Positions 21,641 to 32,200 of a DNA stretch of 64,000 nucleotides are shown here, piece by piece. The stretch covers positions 40,399,255 to 40,463,254 of the forward strand of contig OW121742.1 in NCBI GenBank assembly GCA_933228675.1, written 5' to 3'. Under the pieces are notes generated by a model that searched no databases, was not told the origin of the DNA, and was given only the letters and a program-made list of their open reading frames with translations. Numbering within the stretch: position 1 is the first letter of the stretch; every line of letters starts with the position of its first letter. The DNA comes from Stomorhina lunata. Its lineage: Eukaryota; Arthropoda; Insecta; Diptera; Rhiniidae. The position numbers and the translations under genes were made by a program.

Positions 21641-22095
21641 TGTTTTATTAAATTTTTTTGATTATCATAACAATTTTCAATCATAATTCTCGTGTAGAAC
21701 CTATAGCTAGAAAATTCTATTTCGATTGTTTTACGTTAGATGTCGCTTTAAAAAGTGACAACTATTTCATATAATAGTAAATCAACCGCTGAACAACTAT
21801 AAAACTGTTATTTTAAAAAATTTCGGTGAATAAATTAGGTCAAGAAAAAAAAAAAAATAAATTGTTTGAAAAATTTCCAATAGAATAATTAGAAACTTTT
21901 GAAAAATTTCTTATAAAAAATGAGGTCCTCATGGCGAATAGTGGAAAGATTTTCAAAGATTTTACAGAAGACAAACTTAACACTTCATCATCTCTAATGA
22001 TTGTAAGAGTTTTTAAATAATGTTTGGCATCAACTTGTTTTTCTTTGAAAAAATTTTATTTATTTTCTTAATGGCGAAAAAACATTATTCTCAAA
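21641..22095. other. AT-rich spacer
   Basis: Nothing recognisable apart from a few decayed satellite units near 21860-21930. Confidence 0.5.
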
Positions 22096-22267
22096 CATAG
22101 TGTAATAATGAAAGTGATATCAAGAGTCCAGCTGATGAATTCGCCTGGAAATTTAACGAACAAAAATTTGACAAAATGTAAGCAAACCTACAAAAACAAC
22201 ATGGGGTTTCATTTTGTCATGTTGTATTTGTTGTATTCTTGCCACCACCTGTAATGAATTCGCCTTG
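22096..22267 (+). mobile_element. 172-bp hAT-like MITE (copy 1)
   Basis: Identical to 36505-36676 at 170 of 172 positions, with no indels. It starts catagtgtaataatg and ends gtaatgaattcgccttg. An internal hairpin can form between gacaaaatg and cattttgtc. A clear 8-bp target duplication is seen only for the other copy; here a larger hAT-like element has inserted right at the 3' border. Confidence 0.8.
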
Positions 22268-23219
22268 TGCAAACCATAGCTGTATAGTGTGATTAAAATA
22301 AAAAATAAAACTACTTTTTGAATTATTTCAATTATTTGTTACTTAATATGAATAATTGTTAGTCTATTTCATGAATTTTAAATTAAATTATTTGCTTGAT
22401 TTATTCCTTCTAAAAGAAATTAAATTAAAGTATAAATTATTATTCTTAATATAAATAAATTTTTCAGAAAATTATTTGAAAATTTTTGAATCCAATATTC
22501 TTCATTCTAAACAAAAATATCAAAATTTAATATATTTGAATAATACTAGCAAGAATAATATTCAATATTTTTTTATTCAAATATTGAAAAGTTTCATATT
22601 TTTCCAACAATTTTATTTCAAACAAAATTTCTAAAATATTAAAATTTTTTATTTATTTCAAACTTTTTGTCTTGATTGATTTTATTCAAACCAAAAAATT
22701 AAGAATAAAATTTATTTCAAACAATATTATAGAATTTTTTGAATCTTCAAACATTTAAAGTAAATAAATTTATTTGTTTTGAGATTTGAAAAATAAAACA
22801 AAAAATAATAATAACAAAAACTAAACTACTCTCAATACACATGAGCGTAAAGCAAAAATTCATACAAGCGAAAATTGGTTTCCGTATTAAAAAACGACGT
22901 TCTACATCCTAAGATACTTTTTTATAAGTATACATTAGTATAAAACTTGATTTCGTTAAACCATGGTGTTGTGTTAAATTTTCCGATATATCTTATATCC
23001 GATAAATAATCCTAGTTCCAGAACAAAGATCTATGCTAACTTTAGTCAATATATCGTGATTACAATGTACTCATATTTCTATGCATTACAAACTTATGTA
23101 TAAGCGAGTAAGATAATCCTATTAGTAATATAATTCTATAGTCACATCTATGGTTATATGATATGGACCAATAATTTTACAAATTTTAATAAATTCAAAG
23201 ATACATATCTGGGCTTATT

Positions 23220-23760
23220 TTTATATTTTTTACCATCTCGAGTCGATTTAACACTCCTGCTAGGTGGGTGATATGTATGTATTTAAGCTTTAAGAAAAAT
23301 CTGTAAAGCTTTTGATCCAAATTCAACCTTAGTAGTAAAGGGTATCAAAATGAAGTAGTTTTTTTTTTAATTTCACATTAAGGAATACATTACGATTTTG
23401 TCCAAAAAGTATTGGGATCTTCCGTAATTTTCGCAATCAAAATATAGGTCGCAAAAAAATTTTATGAAATTGGCTAAAATCGATCTATTATTTCGGAGAA
23501 CTCACATTGGTCTGAAATCCCGGAATAGAAATTTTGACAACAAATTTGTGTATTTTGTATTTAATTTCGAAGAAATATTTATTATACAAATAAAAATCAT
23601 TGCACCAAATTTCGTTGCAATCGGTGATCGACCTGTTGACCAATTGCGCAATAAAAAATATATAAAAAGTTCATACAAATTTGTTTACTTGTATCTTATT
23701 TCACCTTAGTGTAAAGTATCGTATGGTCGGTCTTGACCGGCACTTGTTGTTTTTACTTGT
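23220..23760 (+). mobile_element. Helentron-like repeat (copy d)
   Basis: Contains cgagtcgatttaacactcct near the start, and toward the end ttagtgtaaagtatcgtatg plus the stem ggtcggtcttgaccggc, then tttttacttgtttt. The terminal stem is shared in position with copies b and c despite base changes. A plus-strand open frame at 23464-23709 is incidental. It lies inside the 2.5-kb hAT-like element. Confidence 0.55.
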
Positions 23761-23934
23761 TTTATCAGATAACTGTGATCAGCGACGAACCTTAATTTTA
23801 ATTGTATCAAAATTAAGGCTCATACCTAAGACCACAAAGGTTGGCACCTTAAAATGCAATACTAAAGATACACTCTCTATTCAAAATTATATAATGGATA
23901 TCTTAACTTAATATCGAAAAAAAATGTATTTTGT

Positions 23935-24110
23935 TGGTCGTCAGCAGGCCGGGCGAACATCGTTAAATTCACTTAGAATGTGATTCTGAGTTGATTAATA
24001 TACTTAAAGATGGATGCAAGACTAATATTTTATTGCGTTAGAAATGCAGCTCAAACCCAATATACCCTTTCCACCCGTCACCATGGGTAAAGGGAAGGAT
24101 GGAAGGATAA
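23935..24110 (-). mobile_element. Helentron-like repeat, 5' part (copy e)
   Basis: Read on the minus strand it starts ccctttacccatggtgacgg ... aaagggtata. It continues with aatattagtcttgcatcc, ctcagaatcacattctaagt and aatttaacgatgttcg, the first block of the family. It is oriented opposite to copy d. Confidence 0.5.
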
Positions 24111-24802
24111 AATTATTTCTATACTTAAATCGCTAAGATTAAAATATTTGTAAATTAAAATTTATGTCCGATCTTCTTTACCCACTTCAAACGCTAGATC
24201 GTTTACATTATTATGATTATAATCATCACACTAAAAACCATTGTCTTCACTAATTTTTTAGTCTTTTTTTTATTATAAAAAAACTGTAGACGATTTTCAA
24301 TAGTCAAAAAATCTTGTTTGAAATAAATTCTCCAAATATTTTATTTTTACTGTTCACAGAAAATTTTGAAATAATCAAAAAAATAAGTTTGAATTAAAAT
24401 TATTCAAAAAATTTTGTTGTGAATAAATTTATTCAAGCTCAATTTTCTTAAATAAAAAAATTTTGGGTGTTTTGAAGAAATTTTAATTTTATTTACAAGC
24501 AATAGAATGAAATAAAGAAATATTTTATTTCTTTTAAAGGAATACAAATTTAAATTATTTCAATTTTTACAAAAAAATATTGATTTCATTTCAAAATTTG
24601 TATTTGAAACGTAATGATTTTAAATAATAACTTAAAATAATAAATCCAGAAAACCACATGCAAATTGTTATTATATTTTAAACAATCTTAAATAACTCTA
24701 ACTTAATTATATTTCTTGTAAGTAAACTAAATAACAAAATAATTAAATTTTGTTAAATATTTTATACAAAAATAATCAAAATGTACAGCTATGGTGCAAA
24801 CC

Positions 24803-24955
24803 CATAGTGTAATAATGAAAGTGCCTTGCATGGCAAAAAAATTGTAAGGTATAACCGTTCTCTCTTACAAAAAAAAAAATTTTGAAGTAAATGCGAAATA
24901 TTTGAAATTTTTTTTTTGTAAACAATTATAAAAGTCGTTGCCACATGTGAGAAAA
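24803..24955 (+). repeat. Dispersed repeat ending gttgccacat (copy 2)
   Basis: Begins catagtgtaataatgaaagt, the first 21 bp of the 172-bp MITE, followed at once by ccttg, as if a MITE copy had lost its middle. It then follows the 19261-19430 repeat up to gttgccacat. Array C starts immediately after. Confidence 0.5.
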
Positions 24956-24957
24956 AA

Positions 24958-26195
24958 ATAAAAATAGGAAATTTTTCAAAAATTTCTTATTTTTATAGAA
25001 AATTTTTCAAATATTTCTTATTTTTATAGGAAATTTTTCAAAATTTTCGTATTTTTATAGGAAATTTTTCAAAAACTTATAATTTTAATAGGAAATTTTC
25101 AAAAATTTCTAATTTTTATAGTAAATATTTCAAAAATTTCTTATTTTTATAGGAAATTTTTTAATTATTTCTTATTTTTATAGAAAATTTTTCAAAAAAA
25201 TTCTTTTTTTTTTTGTAGGAAATTTTATTAAAAACTTCTTATTTTTGTAGGAAATTTTTCAAAAATTTCTTATTTTTATAGTAAATTTTTCAAAAATTTC
25301 TTATTTTTATAGGAAATGTTACAAAAATTTCTTATTTTTATAGGAAATTTTTCAAAAATTTCTTATTTTTATAGGAAATTTTTTAAAAATCTCCTATTTT
25401 TATTTAATTTCTTAGTTTTATAGAAAATTTTTCAAAAATTTCTTAGTTTTATAGGAAAATTTTGAATTTTTTTTTTTTAGGAAAATTTTCAAAAATTTCT
25501 TTTTTTTTTATAGGAAATTTTTCAAAAATTTCCTATTTTTATAGGAAATTTTTCAAAAATTTCTTATTATTATAGGAAATTTTACAAAAATTTCTTATTT
25601 TTATAGGAAATTTTACAAAAATTTATTATTTTTTGTTGGAAAAAATTTCAAAAATTTCTTTTCTTATAGGAAATTTTTCAAAAAATTCTTATTTTTATAG
25701 GAAATTTTTCAAAAATTTCTTATTTTTATAGGAAATTTTTCAAAAATTTCTTATTTTTATAGGAAATTTTTCAAAAATTTCTTATTTTTATAGGAAATTT
25801 TTCAAAAATTTCTTATTTTTATAGGAAATTTTTCAAAAATTTCTTATTTTTATAGGAAATTTTTTAAAAATTTCCTATTTTTATTTAATTTCTTAGTTTT
25901 ATAGAAAATTTTTCAAAAATTTCTTAGTTTTATAGGAAAATTTTCAAATTTTTTTTTTAGGAAAATTTTCAAAAATTTATTTTTTGTTTATAGGAAATTT
26001 TTCAAAAATTTTCTATTTGTATAGGAAATTTTTCAAAAATTTCTTATTTTTATAGGAAATTTTACAAAAATTTCTTATTTTTTGTTGGAAAAAATTTCAA
26101 AAATTTCTTTTTTTATAGGAAATTTTTCAAAAAATTCTTATTTTTATAGCAAATTTTTCAAAAATTTCTTATTTTTACAGGAAATTTTTCAAAAT
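24958..26195. repeat. 31-bp dyad satellite, array C (reverse orientation)
   Basis: Mostly ttcttattt-type units. A block with odd variants (atttaatttcttag, a long T run, then ttttgttggaaaaaattt) is present twice, offset by about 450-480 bp (25404 and 25885; 25634 and 26082), showing a higher-order duplication. Confidence 0.95.
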
Positions 26196-26463
26196 GGGAA
26201 ATGGTGTAGTATTTGATTGTAAGCGGATTTTATTGTTATCTTCAAGAAAAAATCTAAATTTAATTCTAATGCGTTTCTATCTGAGATGTTTGAAATGTTC
26301 AGAGAAACGTCTGACTCTTTTGTTTGATTTCTATTTCTAAACTTTTTCAGAAATTTTATTTCTTATGCCATAAAGACTGAGGAGATTTTGTTGCAATTTG
26401 TGTGTGTTTTTTGTTGTATGTTTGAATATTTCTTTGAAATTTTCTTTTGTTGCAAAAGCATTT

Positions 26464-26856
26464 TCATCTTGGACATTCAACAACATCTGAGGCCTCATCA
26501 ATAGAAGAAATGCTCATGCCTTCGCTTTGCGTTGATTGTTGACTCTGCTGTTCCAATGTTGTGCTGATGCTGCAATTGTGCTATTACTGGGGGTACATGT
26601 TCAGTTTAGGAAGGAACGTTTTGTGCATATAAATTAATGAAGTGCCGAAATCTTTAATATCCAACTGTGAGATTAACTGGAGGTAGATTTCTTCCATTCT
26701 TTTGCCAACTATTTTTAAGGCTTTAGCAGCAACAGAGAAAATTCTTCCGCAACCTTGGTCGCAACTGAAAGCTGCTCATCTCTTCAGATCATGTTCATGT
26801 TCACAGCTTTTTAACGCCTTTCGGTAACTGCCTTCTTTTTGTTTGCTACGTTCCAT
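26464..26856 (-). pseudogene. Decayed coding fragment, unidentified
   Basis: A single minus-strand frame of 131 codons from an ATG at 26856, broken by stops at codons 27, 91 and 92. It otherwise has normal protein texture. Recognisable stretches are MERSKQKEGSYRKALKSCEH, FSCDQGCGRIFSVAAKALK, RMEEIYLQLISQLDIKDFG and STLEQ-like Ser/Gln-rich text ending EASDVVECPR. Base composition is noticeably less AT-rich than the arrays on either side. I do not recognise the family. It could be a pseudogene, a transposon remnant, or chance. The remaining flanks (26196-26463, 26857-27106) hold nothing clear. Confidence 0.35.
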
Positions 26857-27106
26857 ATCGTTGCAAAAAATCTATGATCTAAATTGTTTATCTTAGTAAA
26901 TCAATATTAGATTTGATTAAATTGACTTGGAAACGAATGAGTGGCAAAGTAATAATAGAGTGTGGAATAACTCTGGAATATGTTGATGACGTGTTGAGGT
27001 CAACGAAGAGTTACCAAAATCTACAGAAGCATTAACCAATTGGAGGTTCCTTCTGACGCCTTAGAAATGTAGTAGACGAAGTGATGGTTATTTTAAAATT
27101 GACTTT

Positions 27107-28075
27107 TTTATTTTTATAGGAAATTTTTCAAAAATTTCCTATTTTTATAGAAAATTTTTCAAAAATTTCCAATTTTTATAGGAAATTTTTCCTATTTATA
27201 GGAAATTTTTCAAAAATTTCCTATTTTTATAGGAAATTTTTCAAAAATTTCCAATTTTTATAGGAAATTTTTCCTATTTATAGGAAATTTTTCAAAAATT
27301 TCCTATTTTTATAGGAAATTTTTCAAAAATTTCCTATTTTTATAGGAAATTTTTCAAAAATTTCCTATTTTTATAGGAAATTTTTCAAAAATTTCCTATT
27401 TTTATAGGAAATTTTTCAAAAATTTCCTATTTTTATAGGAAATTTTTCAAAAATTTCCTATTTTTATAGGAAATTTTTCAAAAATTTCCTATTTTTATAG
27501 GAAATTTTTCAAAAATTTCCTATTTTTATAGGAAATTTTTCAAAAATTTCCTATTTTTATAGGAAATTTTTCAAAAATTTCCTATTTTTATAGGAAATTT
27601 TTCAAAAATTTCCTATTTTTATAGGAAATTTTTCAAAAATTTCCTATTTTTATAGGAAATTTTTCAAAAATTTCCTAGTTTTATAGGAAATTTTTCAAAA
27701 ATTTCCTATTTTTATAGGAATTTTTTCAAAAATTTCCTATTTTTATAGGAAATTTTTCAAAAATTTCCTATTTTTATAGGAAATTTTTCAAAAATTTCCT
27801 ATTTTTATAGGAAATTTTTCAAAAATTTCCCATTTTTATAGGAAATTTTTCAAAAATTTCCCATTTTTATAGGAAATTTTTCAAAAATTTCCTATTTTTA
27901 TAGGAAATTTTTCAAAAATTTCCTATTTTTATAGGAAATTTTTCAAAACTTTCCTATTTTTATAGGAAATTTTTCAAAAATTTCCTATTTTTATAGGAAA
28001 TTTTTCAAAAATTTCCTATTTTTATAGGAAATTTTTTCAAAAATTTCCTATTTTTATAGGAAATTTTTAAAGGAA
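27107..28075. repeat. 31-bp dyad satellite, array D (reverse orientation, homogeneous)
   Basis: About 30 nearly identical units with c at the dyad centre and T-rich spacer (tttcctatttttatagg). Only scattered point changes. It faces array E in the opposite orientation across a 1.15-kb spacer. Confidence 0.97.
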
Positions 28076-29230
28076 ATTTTTCAAAAATTTCTGAAGCAAA
28101 ATCTTCAAATGCTAAATTTATTTGAATCCAAAAATTCCCACGACTTTGCTAAACAACCAAAAACAACCGAACACACAATTTTGAAATATTTAGCCACTCT
28201 AGTCTAAGTACTAGGTCTTATAGTATTTAGTACTCTGCAATTTTACGCACATTAAATATTTCATCCATAGATTTCGATTTTAGCTGCCTGCCCGGCTATT
28301 AGCAGCCAATTGCGTTGAAGTGAACGGTGGTATGAGGCGGTAAATTGCGGCTTTTTCGTGGCAAATACAAAAAGAAGATACGCATGTTAAATACTTAATT
28401 AAATATTAAACAAAATAACATTTAACGCGCGCTTTTATCTAAGACATGCTGAAGCAAAAGCCAAAAAATCGACGTACTCAATGGCTAAGTCTTTCGTGCC
28501 TACGCTTAAATTTTAACCCTTTTATAACCATTTATGTTATGACTTCTATAATTGTAAGTTTGTTAGCATTTTCTGGACTTTAGCTTTCGTGTAATTTTTT
28601 TTAGATACATTAAGCATAAATTAAGAATAACAAATGTTCTAAAATAATTCTAAAAGTAAAATGCTACCCTACTACGACTCAGGTGTGGCGGGGGTTAAAC
28701 TAAGCATTTGAGTAGAGAAATGAACTAAACAAAAAAATACAAAAGATTTTGGTAAAAAGTATTTCTGGCAGACTTAGGCCATCAGTAGCCAAAACAATTG
28801 CTTTCAAATCTCCCAACGATAAGCCGCAGAGAGCTTAGGAAAACGTTTAAAAGCGCTAAATGCTACCATTTTTGGTAATCAGCTCATGCGGTGAATTTTA
28901 CACATCGTACAGTAAAAAGATTTTTACAAGTGATACCATTTTTTACTATGAGCTCCATCTCCAGTTAAAGAAACATTGCCTCCAGAAGCTGATTCAGAAG
29001 CTAATGCAAATGAACCTGGATTAGACGTTTACAAGTGCTTGTGCGTAACTTTAAATCTCTTAAGAGAATTTGAAGTTGGGGCATTTGCATATAATTTTCA
29101 ATGGTAAACCACAAATTCGAAGGCCTTTAAAGCTAAATGACCAAGAAATATGCAATGAATTACAAAAAAAATCATAAGATACATGAACTAAAGGAAGGCG
29201 GTGTGAGAATATAAATTTTCTAAAAAAAAA
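28076..29230. other. Spacer between opposed satellite arrays
   Basis: Moderately complex DNA with no identified gene. Plus-strand frame 28955-29105 reads APSPVKETLPPEADSEANAN, then EPGLDVYKCLCVTLNLLREF, and stops just after a possible donor (caatg|gtaaac). It looks protein-like but is short and unmatched, so I do not call it an exon. Confidence 0.4.
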
Positions 29231-32200
29231 CTTCCTATAAAAATAAGAAATTTTTGAAAAATTTCCTATAAAAATAAGAACATTTTGAAAAATTTGTTAT
29301 AAAAATAAAAACTTTTGAAAATTTTCCTATAAAAATAGGAAACTTTTGAGAATTTTTCTATAAAAATAGGAAATTTTTGAAAAATCTCCCTTTTTTATAG
29401 GAAATTTTTCAAAAATTTCCTATTTTTCCTATAAAAATAGGAAATTTTTGAAAAATTTCCTATAAAAATAGGAAATTTTTGAAAAATTTCCTATAAAAAT
29501 AGGAAATTTTTGAAAAATTTCCTATACAAATAGGAAATTTTTGAAAACTTTCCTATAAAAATAGGAAATTTTTGAAAAATTTCCTATAAAAATAGGAAAT
29601 TTTTGAAAAATTTCCTATAAAAATAGGAAATTTTTGAAAAATTTCCTATAAAAATAGGAAATTTTTGAAAAATTTCCTATAAAAATAGGAAATTTTTGAA
29701 AAATTTCCTATAAAAATAGGAAATTTTTGAAAAATTTCCTATAAAAATAGGAAATTTTTGAAAAATTTCCTATAAAAATAGGAAATTTTTGAAAAATTTC
29801 CTATAAAAATAGGAAATTTTTGAAAAATTTCCTATAAAAATAGGAAATTTTTCAAAAATTTCCTATAAAAATAGGAAATTTTTGAAAAATTTCCTATAAA
29901 AATAGGAAATTTTTGAAAAATTTCCTATAAAAATAGGAAATTTTTGAAAAATTTCCTATAAAAATAGGAAATTTTTGAAAAATTTTCTATAAAAATAGGA
30001 AATTTTTGAAAAATTTCCTATAAAAATAGGAAATTTTTGAAAAATTTCCTATAAAAATAGGAAATTTTTGAAAAATTTCCTATAAAAATAGGAAATTTTT
30101 GAAAAATTTCCTATAAAAATAGGAAATTTTTGAAAAATTTCCTATAAAAATAGGAAATTTTTGAAAAATTTCCTATAAAAATAGGAAATTTTTGAAAAAT
30201 TTCCTATAAAAATAGGAAATTTTTGAAAAATTTCCTATAAAAATAGGAAATTTTTGAAAAATTTCCTATAAAAATAGGAAATTTTTGAAAAATTTCCTAT
30301 AAAAATAGGAAATTTTGAAAAATTTCCTATAAAAATTGGAAATTTTTGAAAAATTTCCTATAAAAATAGGAAATTTTTGAAAAATTTCCTATAAAAATAG
30401 GAAATTTTTGAAAAATTTCCTATAAAAATAGGAAATTTTTGAAAAATTTCCTATAAAAATAGGAAATTTTTGAAAAATTTCCTATAAAAATAGGAAACTT
30501 TTGAAAAATTTCCTATAAAAATAGGAAATTTTTGAAAAATTTCCTATAAAAATAGGAAAATTTTGAAAAATTTCCTATAAAAATAGGAAATTTTTGAAAA
30601 ATTTCCTATAAAAATAGGAAATTTTTGAAAAATTTCCTATAAAAATAGGAAATTTTTGAAAAATTTCCTATAAAAATAGGAAATTTTTGAAAAATTTCCT
30701 ATAAAAATAGGAAATTTTTGAAAAATTTCCTATAAAAATAGGAAATTTTTGAAAAATTTCCTATAAAAATAGGAAATTTTTGAAAAATTTCCTATAAAAA
30801 TAGGAAATTTTTGAAAAATTTCCTATAAAAATAGGAAATTTTTGAAAAATTTCCTATAAAAATAGGAAATTTTTGAAAAATTTCTTATAAAAATAGGAAA
30901 TTTTTGAAAAATTTCCTATAAAAATAGGAAATTTTTGAAAAATTTCCTATAAAAATAGGAAATTTTTGAAAAATTTCCTATAAAAATAGGAAATTTTTGA
31001 AAAATTTCCTATAAAAATAGGAAATTTTTGAAAAATTTCCTATAAAAATAGGAAATTTTTGAAAAATTTCCTATAAAAATAGGAAATTTTTGAAAAATTT
31101 CCTATAAAAATAGGAAATTTTTGAAAAATTTCCTATAAAAATAGGAAAATTTTGAAAAATTTCCTATAAAAATAGGAAATTTTTGAAAAATTTCCTATAA
31201 AAATAGGAAATTTTTGAAAAATTTCCTATAAAAATAGGAAATTTTTGAAAAATTTCCTATAAAAATAGGAAATTTTTGAAAAATTTCCTATAAAAATAGG
31301 AAATTTTTGAAAAATTTCCTATAAAAATAGGAAATTTTTGAAAAATTTCCTATAAAAATAGGAAATTTTTGAAAAATTTCCTATAAAAATAGGAAATTTT
31401 TGAAAAATTTTCTATAAAAATAGGAAATTTTTGAAAAATTTCCTATAAAAATAGGAAATTTTTGAAAAATTTCCTATGAAAAATTTCCTTTGAAAAATTT
31501 CCTATAAAAATAGGAAATTTTTGAAAAATTTCCTATGAAAAATTTCCTTTGAAAAATTTCCTATAAAAATAGGAAATTTTTGAAAAATTTTTTATAAAAA
31601 TAGGAAATTTTTGAAAAATTTTTTATAAAAATAGGAAATTTTTGAAAAATTTACTATAAAAATAGGAAATTTTTGAAAAATTTCCTATAAAAATAGGAAA
31701 TTTTTGAAAAATTTCCTATAAAAATAGGAAATTTTTGAAAAATTTCCTATAAAAATAGGAAATTTTTGAAAAATTTCCTATAAAAATAGGAAATTTTTGA
31801 AAAATTTCCTATAAAAATAGGAAATTTTTGAAAAATTTCCTATAAAAATAGGAAATTTTTGAAAAATTTCCTATAAAAATAGGACATTTTTGAAAAATTT
31901 CCTATAAAAATAGGAAATTTTTGAAAAATTTCCTATAAAAATAGGAAATTTTTGAAAAATTTCCTATAAAAATAGGAAATTTTTGAAAAATTTCCTATAA
32001 AAATAGGAAATTTTTGAAAAATTTCCTATAAAAATAGGAAATTTTTGAAAAATTTCCTATAAAAATAGGAAATTTTTGAAAAATTTCCTATAAAAATAGG
32101 AAATTTTTGAAAAATTTCCTATAAAAATAGGAAATTTTTGAAAAATTTCCTATAAAAATAGGAAATTTTTGAAAAATTTCCTATAAAAATAGGAAATTTT

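Larger units (their letters stand above)
22267..24801. mobile_element. 2.5-kb hAT-like element with perfect 8-bp target duplication
   Basis: Element 22275-24793 starts catagctgta and ends tacagctatg, a perfect 10-bp terminal inverted repeat that extends imperfectly to about 22 bp. The octamer gtgcaaac flanks it exactly at 22267-22274 and 24794-24801. The interior is AT-rich, carries other dispersed repeats (23220-24110) and shows no transposase, so it is non-autonomous or gutted. AT-rich parts 22300-23215 and 24115-24780 hold nothing else that I can name. Confidence 0.85.
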
